Shown here one piece after another: positions 1 through 8,692 of a DNA stretch of 64,000 bases. The position numbers were made by a program, and so were the translations under genes. The notes beneath the pieces are model-generated. The model did not search any database. It was not told the origin of the DNA and saw only the letters and a program-made list of their open reading frames with translations. This DNA is from Elusimicrobia bacterium GWB2_63_22 (GTDB lineage Bacteria > Elusimicrobiota > Elusimicrobia > Elusimicrobiales > UBA9959): NCBI GenBank assembly GCA_001799735.1, contig MGUA01000027.1, forward strand, positions 62,001 to 126,000. The letters are read 5' to 3'. How positions within the stretch are numbered: the first letter of the stretch is position 1; every line of letters starts with the position of its first letter.

Positions 1-407
1 AGCAGTTTGCCGTGGTGTATGCCCACGCAGATATTGTATTTCTTGTGCTCCGGCAGGCCCACGTTGCGGCGCTTGAGCCAGCGGTGCATCTCGATGGAAC
101 AGGCCACCGCCTTCAGCGGCTCCTCGAAGATGAGCATCAGGTTGTCGGCCTTGTCGGAAAGGGTTATGCCGCCGTGGCGGGCCACTATCTTCTCCAGCGC
201 GTCATGGCACTTCACCATGTTGTCCATGAACTCTATGATGCCGTGCTCGTGCGTTTTGCGGGAGAAGCCGGAGGAGTCGCAGGACACCACGGTCAGTTCG
301 GCGCCGCAGGCCTTCTCTATGCGCGCGTCCAGCGCGGCCGCGCTGCGCGGAGTGCGGTGGCGCACCAGGTCGAAGAATTTCTTGGTCGTCATCGAGCTAG
401 TTTTCAT
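1..407 (-). CDS. Class III adenylate/guanylate cyclase-like protein, 3' end outside window
   Basis: The minus strand is open from an ATG at 407 to the window edge, giving the first 135 residues. Seen: residues from about 38 read VVSCDSSGFS, followed by a helix, a KADNLMLIF strand, an EEPLKAVACSIEMHRWL helix and ICVGIHHGKL. This is the order of the class III nucleotidyl cyclase catalytic core, with an Asp near the start of the first strand and a second Asp in KADN. By family knowledge such domains make cAMP or cGMP from ATP or GTP. The substrate cannot be told, because the substrate-specifying half lies outside. No good ribosome site precedes the ATG; a second in-frame ATG lies at 392. Confidence 0.7.
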   Translation of the reverse strand, partial: MKTSSMTTKKFFDLVRHRTPRSAAALDARIEKACGAELTVVSCDSSGFSRKTHEHGIIEFMDNMVKCHDALEKIVARHGGITLSDKADNLMLIFEEPLKAVACSIEMHRWLKRRNVGLPEHKKYNICVGIHHGKL

Positions 408-421
408 AAAAAAAGTATAAC

Positions 422-442
422 AAAAAAACCCGCCGGGGCGGG
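422..442 (-). terminator. Rho-independent terminator after the 477-1529 gene
   Basis: On the minus strand CCCGCC and GGCGGG form a GC stem (437-442 with 429-434) followed directly by seven T (428-422). It lies 35 bases past the stop of the gene at 477 and just before the cyclase gene, so it should separate the two transcripts. Confidence 0.75.
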
Positions 443-476
443 CTATGAACAGGCGGCTCTCAAAAGATGCCGGAGG

Positions 477-1529
477 TCAGTCGGCGAAGTGGAAGATGTA
501 GCGGTTTATCGGCCCGGCAGCCATGGCGCCCACGAAGGCTATAGCCCAGGGTTCACCGGCTATGACGGCCTTGCCCACTTTGGAGAGCGGTATCGGCGCC
601 AGCATCATGGCGAAAACGGCGGAGTGGAAAACCAGCTTGGCGGCGTCGGCGGCTATCACGCCGGCCCCGGCGCCCGCGCCCACGTCCCAGCCCAGGCGGG
701 CCGCGGCGGTTTCCACATTATCGAGGTTGCTGAAATAGAGCAGGCCGCCGAAACCGGCGCCGGCGGCGGCTTTGGCGAAAGCTTTGGCTTTAGCCGCGCC
801 TTTAAGGTCTCCGTTGCGGTAGGCTTCCCAGTTGGCTTTGCGCATGGCGCGCCAGTAGGCCATGGCCTGGTGCACCCTGCCGTCCTCGCCCAGGTTGGCG
901 GGGCGCTCGGGGGGCGTTACGGCCTCGCGCAGGCGGCCGCCTATGGCGGGCACCTTGGAGGCCAGCGGCCTGGCCGAAGGCTTCGCGGCTGAAACGGCCG
1001 AGGCCGGCCCGGAGGGCGCGTTCCCCGCGGCAACAGCCTGCACGGCTCCGCCTTTAGCGGCGGAATTATGAAAGAACCTGGCGGCGCCTTCGGCGGTGGC
1101 CAGCTGACCGGAAGCCGCCAGCTCTTCCATGGCGCTGAGATCCATCTTTACAGCCGCGGCCTGGCCGGAGGCGGAACCGCGGAAGGCGGCGCAGCCGCCG
1201 TTAACAAAATAGGCCACCTCGGCTTTGAACTCGGGGGTGAAATACTTGTCGGCGGTCTTCAGGTCCTCGGCGTTGAGCGCGCAGTTCTTGAAGCGGCCCA
1301 GCAGCGCGGCTACCCGGGCCTTCTTCTCCGCCAGCGCCGCGGCCTCGGCGGGGCCTTTATAAACTTCTACCGCTTTAATAAAATCGGGGGTGATGGCCGG
1401 GGTCAGCGCCACGGCCTGTACGGCGTTCCAGCGCGCGGCGGCGGGGGCGTAGGCGGGGCCGGCAAAAACGGGCGCGGCCCAGGAGAGGGCCAGCGCGGCG
1501 GCAAGGAATATGTTTTTGCGGGATATCAT
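477..1529 (-). CDS. Exported protein of unknown function
   Basis: A 350-residue protein with a clear signal peptide (MISRKNIFLAAALALSWAAPVFA). The middle is rich in Ala and Lys and holds two Cys (KNCALNAED, NGGCAAF) that could form a disulfide. The last 90 residues are glycine/alanine-rich and hydrophobic (for example AVFAMMLAPIPLSKVG) and look like two or three membrane segments. No family was recognised. It is a single gene: a palindrome and a terminator separate it from the phospholipase-D gene upstream, and its own terminator follows. The ATG at 1529 is chosen because it starts the signal peptide; the ribosome site is weak. Confidence 0.75.
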   Translation of the reverse strand: MISRKNIFLAAALALSWAAPVFAGPAYAPAAARWNAVQAVALTPAITPDFIKAVEVYKGPAEAAALAEKKARVAALLGRFKNCALNAEDLKTADKYFTPEFKAEVAYFVNGGCAAFRGSASGQAAAVKMDLSAMEELAASGQLATAEGAARFFHNSAAKGGAVQAVAAGNAPSGPASAVSAAKPSARPLASKVPAIGGRLREAVTPPERPANLGEDGRVHQAMAYWRAMRKANWEAYRNGDLKGAAKAKAFAKAAAGAGFGGLLYFSNLDNVETAAARLGWDVGAGAGAGVIAADAAKLVFHSAVFAMMLAPIPLSKVGKAVIAGEPWAIAFVGAMAAGPINRYIFHFAD

Positions 1530-1593
1530 CTACAGATATAGTTTAACGGATATCCCCCCGGCGCGGGAGCGGCCAAGTACCCAGGAGGGCAAG

Positions 1594-1621
1594 AAAAAAG
1601 GGCCTACCCGCAGGTAGGCCC
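1594..1621 (-). terminator. Rho-independent terminator of the phospholipase-D-like gene
   Basis: On the minus strand a 9-bp perfect stem (1621-1613 with 1608-1600, GGGCCTACC and its complement) with a 4-base loop is followed by TTTTTT (1599-1594). It lies beyond the 27-bp palindrome that directly follows the stop codon at 1687. Confidence 0.8.
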
Positions 1622-1622
1622 T

Positions 1623-1680
1623 GGGGACGCTGATTCCTAATTCCTAATTCAGAAATTAGGAATTAGGAATCAGCGTCCCC
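1623..1680. repeat. 27-bp-arm palindrome, copy 1 (GGGGACG...CGTCCCC)
   Basis: Left arm 1623-1649 and right arm 1654-1680 are perfect reverse complements around a 4-base loop. The arms contain a doubled TTCCTAA and end in GGGGACG/CGTCCCC. A second copy at 41055-41149 has the same arms with two arm positions changed compensatingly. The element starts six bases past the stop codon of the gene ending at 1687. It resembles REP-like repeats spread by Y1/RAYT transposases (inference); no transposase is in the window. Confidence 0.85.
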
Positions 1681-1686
1681 TCCTAA

Positions 1687-3408
1687 TTACAGCTGGTTGA
1701 ACATCAGCTTGTGGATCAGGCCCTTTATCGGCATATAGGGAATGCCCAGGTCTTTTACCTTGCTGGCCTTTTTGGCGAGCGAGCAGTCCTTGCGGAAAGC
1801 CGCATCCAGTTCGGCCACGGCCTGCCGGTCGGAGAAGTTCATGGTGATCTCCATTACGTAGCGGATGGAGCGGGGCTGCAGGTTGAAGGAACCGATGGTG
1901 CCGTAAGTGCCGTCCACCGTCATGAACTTGGAGTGCAGCCGGCTGGGCAGGCCGCCTTCCTTCAGGTACACGTTCGCGCCGGCCTTTACCAGCTCGGGGA
2001 AGCTGCCCAGGATCATGGCGCCCATGATCTTGTCGCCTATGGTCTCGAGCGAGTTGGAAACTATGTTCACCTCTACGCCGCGGGCGCGGGCGTCGAGCAG
2101 GGCGACCTTCATGGCGGGCGGCATCACTATGATGGCGTTCTCTATGTTGATGCGCTCGCGGGCGCCGTACACGGCCCGCAGCATCGAGAGAAAGATATAG
2201 GGTTCCTGGCCGGGGTCGTTCCAGACTATCGCGCCCTCGGCGCTCCCGGCGGGGGCGGCGTCGTAAGCGTTGGCGTCGGCGCGCAGCGCCAGGCCCGCCT
2301 CGGCCGCCTGCGCGTTCCAGGCGCCGGCGAAGAAGCGCATGGCGTCCTTAAGGGCCGGGCCCTGCACGAACACGTCGGTATCGCGCCATTTTTCGTGGCC
2401 GGCCATGTGCGAGTATTCGTTGCCGATGTTCATACCGCCCAGCACGGCGTACTTGCCGTCCACTAGCAGGATCTTGGAGTGGAATTCGTAGTAATTCTTG
2501 GCGGCGGGCTGGTAGCGCAGCACCGGGACGCCGGCGGCGGCGATCTTGGCGAGGATGCCCTTGTCGTAAAGGCCGGCGGTGTCCTTGTCTATCATCAGCC
2601 GCACGTCCAGGCCTTCCTTCTTTTTGGCTATCAGCAGGTCGGCCGTGTGGTGACCGGTCTCGTCGTCGTAGAAAGCCCAGGTGGTAAGGTACACGCTTTT
2701 CTTCGCGCCCTTTATAAGTTCAGCGCGCTTGCCGAAAGAAGCCGCGCCGTCGATAAGGGGTTTAACCAGGTTGCCGCGGGAGAAAGGGGTGCGCTGTACG
2801 GCGCCGAGTTCGGCCAGGAAAGAGGAGGCGGAAACCGCGGAACCGGGGCGGGTCAGGGCAAGGTGGCGGGCCGTCTGTTCGTCCCAGCCTTCAATGGCCT
2901 GCACGCCGGGCACGCTGCCGCTGGACTCCAGCTCCGCGCCGATGTACATGGAGAGCACGCGGGCTGCCTCCTCGGGCTTCATCTTGGCGCCGGCCGGGAA
3001 GAAACGCGCCAGGCGCGGGTCGCTGAGCACGCCGACCACTACGGGTTCGAGTATGCCCTGCTTGTGGGCCAGAGCGAGCTCGCGCACTATGGCGTCGTCC
3101 ACGCGGCTCGGGTGGTTCCAGTTGGAGGTGATCTGTTTTACCAGGCGTTCTTTGAAAGCGGCAGCCATGCGGTCTTTGTCTTCTTTGGAAACCGCCACTT
3201 CGACCGGGGCTGAAACGGTAGGGACCGGGGCCGCGGGCGCGGCCAGGGAGGCGAAAGAGCCGGAGGCCCGGAGCTGTCCGAGCAGGCCGGCCCCGTTGAA
3301 CTGCTGACCGTAACTTAAATCGGTGACACAGGCGAGGAAAATTCCGAAGACCGCGAAGAAGATGGCGTTGAAGATCTTGAATTCGTAGAGAAAAGTTTTA
3401 TGTACCAT
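1687..3408 (-). CDS. Exported phospholipase D / cardiolipin synthase-like protein
   Basis: 573 residues with an N-terminal hydrophobic export segment (residues about 12-34). Two HKD motifs are intact: HSKILLVD (H310, K312, D317) with GGMNIGNE, and HSKFMTVD (H492, K494, D499) with GSFNLQPRS. Two such motifs form one active site in the phospholipase D superfamily, which cleaves or transfers phosphatidyl groups. The layout fits cardiolipin synthase-type or secreted PLD enzymes; the substrate cannot be read from sequence. Residues 45-200 before the catalytic part match nothing I recognise. AAAAGGA lies six bases before the ATG. It stands alone between hairpins on both sides. Confidence 0.85.
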   Translation of the reverse strand: MVHKTFLYEFKIFNAIFFAVFGIFLACVTDLSYGQQFNGAGLLGQLRASGSFASLAAPAAPVPTVSAPVEVAVSKEDKDRMAAAFKERLVKQITSNWNHPSRVDDAIVRELALAHKQGILEPVVVGVLSDPRLARFFPAGAKMKPEEAARVLSMYIGAELESSGSVPGVQAIEGWDEQTARHLALTRPGSAVSASSFLAELGAVQRTPFSRGNLVKPLIDGAASFGKRAELIKGAKKSVYLTTWAFYDDETGHHTADLLIAKKKEGLDVRLMIDKDTAGLYDKGILAKIAAAGVPVLRYQPAAKNYYEFHSKILLVDGKYAVLGGMNIGNEYSHMAGHEKWRDTDVFVQGPALKDAMRFFAGAWNAQAAEAGLALRADANAYDAAPAGSAEGAIVWNDPGQEPYIFLSMLRAVYGARERINIENAIIVMPPAMKVALLDARARGVEVNIVSNSLETIGDKIMGAMILGSFPELVKAGANVYLKEGGLPSRLHSKFMTVDGTYGTIGSFNLQPRSIRYVMEITMNFSDRQAVAELDAAFRKDCSLAKKASKVKDLGIPYMPIKGLIHKLMFNQL

Positions 3409-3455
3409 GTTTTTTCCTTTTCAACCGGCTACACCTATAGTCTAGCCGGAAAGGG

Positions 3456-3475
3456 AACGGCCCGTAAGGGCCGTT
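3456..3475 (-). terminator. Hairpin at the end of the polysaccharide gene run, possible terminator
   Basis: AACGGCCC and GGGCCGTT form a perfect 8-bp stem with loop GTAA, about 47 bases past the stop of the methyltransferase at 3523. There is no proper T-run, so termination is uncertain. A further 7-bp stem (CCGGCTA...TAGCCGG, about 3425-3449) lies just upstream of the next gene. Confidence 0.35.
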
Positions 3476-3522
3476 GGTACCCTAAACCCCGAGTAAAGGG
3501 CCTAGGTAGAAGGACAAAGGGC

Positions 3523-4272
3523 CTACTCCGTTTCGGAACTCCCGGGAGGAGGCGGCGTCAGGCCGCGGCCCAGCAGCAGGCGGCCGTAGGCGCGAGCCGT
3601 CTTAAGGGAGACGGAGAGGGCGCCCGCCATCTGATATTGCGGGCGGCCGTCCGCCAGCTTCTCCACCACGTTAAGGCCGTTGCCAATGCCCTCCAGGAAG
3701 GCGGGCTGTATGTCTTCCCCGTAGGCATGGTCCCAGTTGAGGGAGGAAACTTTCTCATGCCCCTCGCGGTTGGCCTCGCCCAGCACCAGGTAGCCGCCTT
3801 CGGCCACGGCCGGGAAGGCGTCGTAGAACACCGCCTCGCAGGCGTAGTTGTGCTCCGGGGAATCTATCAGTACCAGGTCGAACGGCCCCAGCGCGTCCAG
3901 CAGGCCTTTGGGCAGGTCGTAGGTGAGCAGCAGGCGCGGCCCGTAAAATCTGGGTTTGAGCTTCGCCACGCGGAAGTCCACCTTGGCCTGGCAGCCGGAA
4001 CTTTCCAGCGCTTCCCTGGCCGCGGCCGAGTAGGCGGGCAGGTGGTCTATGGAGAGCAGGTAGTTGCCCTCCACCGCCTCTATCTCGCGGGCCATCATAA
4101 GGGTAGAGAAGCCCGAGCCGAACTCCAGGATCCTTTTGGCCCCGAGGGCGCGCACGAAAGCGGCTACAAAACGGCACGAGGCCGGGTCCAGGGCCGAATC
4201 CCCGGGATGTTCGAACCGCGAGACCGGCACCTTGTTCATTTCCGCTACGGCTGAAGCTATGTAAGGGTTCAT
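3523..4272 (-). CDS. Class I SAM-dependent methyltransferase
   Basis: 249 residues. Motif I of the Rossmann methyltransferase fold is seen as ILEFGSGFSTLMM (residues about 49-61), then LSIDHLP for the acidic residue after strand 2 and FDLVLIDSPEHNY for the strand-4 region. This resembles O-methyltransferases of the Methyltransf_24 type that act on small or sugar substrates. Its ATG overlaps the stop of the WbqC-like gene by four bases (ATGA), so it is translated as the last member of the polysaccharide operon. The target is unknown; methylation of a glycan residue is the inference from context. Confidence 0.75.
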   Translation of the reverse strand: MNPYIASAVAEMNKVPVSRFEHPGDSALDPASCRFVAAFVRALGAKRILEFGSGFSTLMMAREIEAVEGNYLLSIDHLPAYSAAAREALESSGCQAKVDFRVAKLKPRFYGPRLLLTYDLPKGLLDALGPFDLVLIDSPEHNYACEAVFYDAFPAVAEGGYLVLGEANREGHEKVSSLNWDHAYGEDIQPAFLEGIGNGLNVVEKLADGRPQYQMAGALSVSLKTARAYGRLLLGRGLTPPPPGSSETE

Positions 4273-4943
4273 AAATAGTCACCTGAGACCGGGCCGCAAT
4301 TTAGGAGCAGGTCCAGCGCCGACATGTCCGGCTCGAAGCCGGGGAAAGCCTGCGGGTAGGACCGCGGCTTGAAATCCTGCCAGGAAAGCTTTATCCCGGC
4401 GAAGCTGAAAACGCCCGGGTCCAGATAGGCCTTGGCCCCCGCCCCGGAAAGGTAGTCGTCCGCCCCGGCGGCCGCGCACAACCGCGCCAGGCGCGCGCTG
4501 GACGCCTCCTCCACCTTGAACTCGGAGGAGAAGCGCACAGGCGTTTTTATGGCAAAACCTTCCTTCAGAAAATCCATGGTGGCTATGGCCAGGTCCGCCA
4601 GCAGCCGGTAATCCCTGGAGTAGAGCTCTTCCAGGCCGGGCAGGTACTGTTTGAAGAAAGGCGCCCGCGCGTAGTTGGTCTTTATCGCCAGCAGGTGGTC
4701 CGCCTGCCAGTCGCCCGTGTTTTCCAGCTCCACCTCGTTGATCTTCTGCGAGAAGCGGCCCTTGGAGAGCACCGGCGCCGTCAGGTACTGCCAGCCCCGC
4801 GCGGTGCGGATGCGGTTGCGGTTCTGGAACTCCCGTTTTTCGAACTGCACGTCGTCGAGGTAGATGAACAGGTCCGCCTGACGCATCTTGGCGAAGAAGC
4901 GCAGGCCCGGCCAGTACTGCAATTGGTGTATAGCGGCTTTCAT
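4269..4943 (-). CDS. WbqC-like family protein
   Basis: 224 residues from the ATG at 4943, which overlaps the stop of the upstream methyltransferase (ATGA); the 20 extra upstream codons are rejected. The start MKAAIHQLQYWPGLRFF, LDDVQFEKREFQNRNRI and the C-terminal LSWQDF are typical of the WbqC-like family found in O-antigen and flagellin-glycan loci. Members are thought to help make or transfer modified sugars; the reaction is not firmly known. Its place between two methyltransferases in a glycan locus supports the call. Confidence 0.8.
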   Translation of the reverse strand: MKAAIHQLQYWPGLRFFAKMRQADLFIYLDDVQFEKREFQNRNRIRTARGWQYLTAPVLSKGRFSQKINEVELENTGDWQADHLLAIKTNYARAPFFKQYLPGLEELYSRDYRLLADLAIATMDFLKEGFAIKTPVRFSSEFKVEEASSARLARLCAAAGADDYLSGAGAKAYLDPGVFSFAGIKLSWQDFKPRSYPQAFPGFEPDMSALDLLLNCGPVSGDYL

Positions 4944-5761
4944 TTGCGAGCTGTAACTATGAGCGAAGACCCGGCGTAGACGCGCCCGAAACTGGCATAC
5001 CACAGCGCCTGCGCCAGCCTATAGTATAGAAATTTAAGAAGCCCGGTAAATAAACCGCCCAGCCGCCCGCCGGTGCGGTAAGGGTCCCCCGAGGTGGGCC
5101 GCGAGTTGCGTATTTGTGTTTCCCTGAAGCCGGCCCGCCCCAGCAGCGCGCGCAGGCTGCGCGGCGAAAAATTAAAATTGTGTATGACCGCGGGGCTCGC
5201 ACCCAGCGGCTTAAAGACCCCGGCCAGCTCCAGCCGGCGCAGTGTAAGGTGGAAAGCGGCGTTGAATTCGCGGATGTAAATAACGCCGCCTGGTTTCAGC
5301 GCCTTGTATATTCCCGCAACGGCCTCCGCCGGGGAACCCATCAGGCAGAATACTTCGAAGACGGTGGCGGCGTCGTAAGCCGCAGCCTCAAGCCCGGCCG
5401 CTTCTACTGGGCTCATGTAGACTTTGAAACCGGCTTCAACGGCCTTGCCGGCCAGAGCGGGATCTATCTCCACCCCCTCTCCCTGCCAGCCGCGGCCTGC
5501 CGCAGTTTTCAGCAAATCGCCTCCGGCACAGCCGACGTCCAGCAGGCGCCCCGGCCCGCGCAGCAGACCCTGCAGGCGGTCCAGCGCCGCATCGAAAAGT
5601 TCTTTTTTTGCCCCGGTGTAGATATCCCCCTCTATCCCGGGCTGGTAGACCGGCGAGCCAAAATACTTCTCTCCCTTAAAGGCCAGCCCGCAGCCCCGGC
5701 ACTTAAGCAGGCCGTCGCCGGCAGGGTCGGTCTCACCGCGGCAGATGGGGCAGTGTTTCAT
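4940..5761 (-). CDS. SAM methyltransferase with N-terminal zinc ribbon
   Basis: 273 residues. The N-terminus has two CxxC-type pairs (CPICRGE at residues 4-7 and CRGCGLAF at about 19-22), a small zinc ribbon seen before sugar C- and O-methyltransferases. The catalytic domain has LLDVGCAGGDLLKTA (motif I), GVEIDPAL and FEVFCLMG, and GGVIYIREFN. The ATG at 5761 overlaps the asparagine-synthetase stop (ATGA) and starts exactly at the zinc ribbon, so the 24-codon extension is rejected. A role in methylating a nucleotide-linked sugar or glycan end is inferred. Confidence 0.8.
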   Translation of the reverse strand: MKHCPICRGETDPAGDGLLKCRGCGLAFKGEKYFGSPVYQPGIEGDIYTGAKKELFDAALDRLQGLLRGPGRLLDVGCAGGDLLKTAAGRGWQGEGVEIDPALAGKAVEAGFKVYMSPVEAAGLEAAAYDAATVFEVFCLMGSPAEAVAGIYKALKPGGVIYIREFNAAFHLTLRRLELAGVFKPLGASPAVIHNFNFSPRSLRALLGRAGFRETQIRNSRPTSGDPYRTGGRLGGLFTGLLKFLYYRLAQALWYASFGRVYAGSSLIVTARK

Positions 5762-8688
5762 CCCAACAGCTCCTCTGCCGCCGCGAAAACTTCGGCCGGG
5801 GTTATGGCCTCCAGGCAGACCGGTCTGGCACAATCATATTTAAAGCACGGCGCCGGGCAGCCGGAGATCTCCTTGCGCAGCACCCGCCGCCTCGCTTCAG
5901 GCACGGAAGGAGAAAAACGCCAATGATCGGCGTGACCAAAGATACAGACGGTTTTGGCTCCGGCCGCCGCGGCGAGATGCATGGGGCCCGTATCGTTGGT
6001 AATGAAAACGTCAGTCAGCGCGTACAGCGCGGCATGCTCCCTGACAGAATAAGCCCCTGCCGTGACGAAGACGCTGTCGGAGATCTTCAGCGATTCAGCC
6101 AGTTCTTTTTCAGCCGGCGAGCCGGTAACGGCGATGAGCGCGCCGGGGTACTTGGCCAATAGCAGGCCTATCAGTTCCTTCCAGTACCCGGCTGGCCAGC
6201 GGTGCGATGGTCTGAAGGCCCCTGGGTTAAGCCCTATCAATGGATGTCCGGATAGACCACGCCGAGCCACGTCCACGGAAATTTTCTTTTTCTCTTCTTC
6301 TCCGGGGGCATAACGTATTTCAGTGTCACGCAACTCTATGCCGAGTGGGCGCAGCAGGCGCGAGGTCAGTTCCACCTCGCTGGATTTTTCTATCTCCCCC
6401 TCGTACAGGGTATGGTCACCGGCCCGCCGCAGTCCTTTCATCACCCTGCACGCAGAGAACTTCGGCTTCACCAGCAGGTTGACAAGGCGCGCTTTAAGCA
6501 GGCCGCCGAAAGAAGAAACCAGGCTAAAATTCAGCAGCGCGTCGAAACCGGAGCGGCGCAGGGAACTGAGAGTCTTTATGAACCGGAACAACTCCTGCGG
6601 CCCGGGAAATCTGCCGCCCATGTTAACGGCATGCACCTCGTCCACGCCGGCAATGCCCGCCGCCAGGTCCGCCGCCCGGTCGAGGGCAAGGACTTCCACC
6701 CGGGAATCCGGGTAGGCGGCCTTGATGGCTCTTACCGCCGGCGTCATCATCACCATGTCTCCCAACCCCGCCATGTTCACCAGCAGTATCTTGCGCCGCC
6801 CTTCCACGTTCCACGGCGCGGCTATAGCCGCCGGCGGGTTATGACGGCTGTCTTCCAGCCAGAGATGGAAGACCAGCGCGGCGTGTACGCGGTCATAAAG
6901 GTTGCGGCGGCCGGAAGCGTGCTCGGCCAGCATTTTCGCCACACCGTCGGGGTCCAGCACTCCGGCGCGCACAACATTGTCCCGTCCCAGCACTTCGCCG
7001 ACCATGGCTTTAAGTTCCTTGTCCTGCCAAGCCGCCAGCGGCACCTGGAAACCGCGCTTCGGGCCTTTCGCAATTTCAGGCGGGAGACGGCCGGCCATGG
7101 CCTTCTTCAGCAAATGCTTGAGCGTAAACCCGCTGGTCTTGGCGGACAGCGGTATGCCGGCCATGAACTCGGCCAGGCGCGTGTCCAGGAAAGGCACGCG
7201 CAGCTCCAGCGAGTTGGCCATGGAGGCCCGGTCGGCCAGGCAGAGCAGGTCGTCCGGCAGGTAGCTGCCCAGTTCGAATTTAAAAATGTCGTCAGGCCCC
7301 TGCGGCAGTCCCGGCAGCACCGCGCGCCCAGAGGTCAGCGCGGCCTTCATCCGGGCCGCATAGAACTCGTTCTTCTCTTCGGCGCCGAGGTAGGTTATCC
7401 AGGAATTATAGGCGCCGCCGAAATCCGAAGCCCCGGAGGAGAGAAAGCGCTTTACGCGGCCGGGGATATTGGCCGAGGAGCGGCTTTCCGGCAGCAGCGC
7501 GGCTGCGCCGCCGGCCAGCCGCCTCAGGGCGGCGGGCATCTTGAGATACGCAGGCAGCAGCCGGGCGCCGATATGACGGGGGTAGCCGCCGAACATTTCA
7601 TCGCCGCCTATGCCGGCCAGGGCTACGGTGACGTGAGCCCGCGCCTCTTTGGTGACCAGGTAATTGGCCAGCGAGGAGGAGTCCGCGAACGGCTCGTCAA
7701 AATGTCCCGAAAGTTTCCTGATGACCGCGCCTATATCCGGCCGCACCGGGATCTCAAAATGCTCGGCCCCGAAATGGTTAGCAACCGCCCGGGCTCGCGC
7801 GGTTTCATCAAAGCTGCCGTCCTCTCCAGGGAAGCCGGCCGTAAAAGTTTTAACGCCTTTTCCGGCGTGCTCGGCCATGAAGGACAGCAGCGAAACGGAA
7901 TCCATGCCGCCTGACAGCAGCAGCCCGAGGGGCACGTCGCTGACGAGCTGTTCCTTAACGCTCTTGGAGAGCAGGTCCCTTATCCCCTCCAGCCAGAAAG
8001 CCTCGGGCTTGCCCGCATTGTCCTCCGGCTTAAGCTCCCAGTATTTTTCAGTCCGGAGAGACCCGTTGCGCAGAAAAAGCGCCGTGGCTGGTTCCAGCTT
8101 TTTCACGCCGGGATAAACGCTCAGCGGCGCGGGAATATAAAGGTAGCTAAAGTAGAAATCCAGGGCCAGCGGGTCCAGGTCGCCGCACACCCCGGCCGCC
8201 AGGCGCAGGGCTTTCAGTTCTGAGGCGAAATACAGCTTGCCCCCGGCGAAGGCGTAGTACAGCGGCTTTATGCCGAACTGGTCGCGGGCCAGCATCAGTT
8301 TGCGCTCTTTGGCGTCCCAGAGGGCGAAGGCGAACATGCCGCGAAGACGGGAGGGAAAAGCCTCTCCGTACTGCTCGTAAAGGTGCACCAGCACCTCGGT
8401 ATCGGAATTGGTGGAGAAGCGGTGGCCCTGCGCCTGCAGCCCGGCGCGCAGTTCTTTAAAATTGTAGATCTCGCCGTTGAACACCACGGCCACGGTGCGG
8501 TCTTCGTTGAACACCGGCTGCGAACCGGTGGCCAGGTCTATGATCTTGAGGCGCCGCATCCCGAGGGACACGCGGTCCTCGTCAGTAAAAAAGCCGTCCT
8601 CGTCCGGCCCGCGGTGAGCGAGCGAGGAGGTCATCGCCTTAAGCAAAGCGTCGTTCTTAATTCCGGTAAAGCCGCTTATTCCGCACAT
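5758..8688 (-). CDS. Asparagine synthetase-type amidotransferase fused to GT9 glycosyltransferase
   Basis: 976 residues. Residues 1 to about 625 are a complete glutamine-hydrolysing AsnB. They comprise the Cys2 nucleophile (MCGISGF), a class II amidotransferase domain (NGEIYN, RGMFAFALWD) and a PP-loop synthetase domain (LLSGGMDS). From about residue 630 a second domain begins with ILLVNMAGLGDMVMMTPAVR and contains NPGAFRPSHRWP and FITNDTGPMHLAAA, the signature of GT9 heptosyltransferase-like enzymes. The frame is continuous across the junction, so this is a real fusion. AsnB proteins in O-antigen loci amidate sugar carboxylates; GT9 enzymes transfer sugars to a lipid-linked acceptor. The start at 8688 is chosen because Cys must follow Met directly. 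The previous gene stops four bases before it. Confidence 0.88.
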   Translation of the reverse strand: MCGISGFTGIKNDALLKAMTSSLAHRGPDEDGFFTDEDRVSLGMRRLKIIDLATGSQPVFNEDRTVAVVFNGEIYNFKELRAGLQAQGHRFSTNSDTEVLVHLYEQYGEAFPSRLRGMFAFALWDAKERKLMLARDQFGIKPLYYAFAGGKLYFASELKALRLAAGVCGDLDPLALDFYFSYLYIPAPLSVYPGVKKLEPATALFLRNGSLRTEKYWELKPEDNAGKPEAFWLEGIRDLLSKSVKEQLVSDVPLGLLLSGGMDSVSLLSFMAEHAGKGVKTFTAGFPGEDGSFDETARARAVANHFGAEHFEIPVRPDIGAVIRKLSGHFDEPFADSSSLANYLVTKEARAHVTVALAGIGGDEMFGGYPRHIGARLLPAYLKMPAALRRLAGGAAALLPESRSSANIPGRVKRFLSSGASDFGGAYNSWITYLGAEEKNEFYAARMKAALTSGRAVLPGLPQGPDDIFKFELGSYLPDDLLCLADRASMANSLELRVPFLDTRLAEFMAGIPLSAKTSGFTLKHLLKKAMAGRLPPEIAKGPKRGFQVPLAAWQDKELKAMVGEVLGRDNVVRAGVLDPDGVAKMLAEHASGRRNLYDRVHAALVFHLWLEDSRHNPPAAIAAPWNVEGRRKILLVNMAGLGDMVMMTPAVRAIKAAYPDSRVEVLALDRAADLAAGIAGVDEVHAVNMGGRFPGPQELFRFIKTLSSLRRSGFDALLNFSLVSSFGGLLKARLVNLLVKPKFSACRVMKGLRRAGDHTLYEGEIEKSSEVELTSRLLRPLGIELRDTEIRYAPGEEEKKKISVDVARRGLSGHPLIGLNPGAFRPSHRWPAGYWKELIGLLLAKYPGALIAVTGSPAEKELAESLKISDSVFVTAGAYSVREHAALYALTDVFITNDTGPMHLAAAAGAKTVCIFGHADHWRFSPSVPEARRRVLRKEISGCPAPCFKYDCARPVCLEAITPAEVFAAAEELLG

Positions 8689-8692
8689 ATGG

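Noticed and set aside
12..992. Long plus-strand ORFs over the first genes
   Set aside because: They are antisense to the cyclase and the exported protein, with no ribosome site and repetitive Gly/Ala/Arg composition typical of GC-rich shadow frames.
5758..8688. AsnB-GT9 fusion as two genes
   Set aside because: The frame is continuous and there is no stop or ribosome site at the junction.
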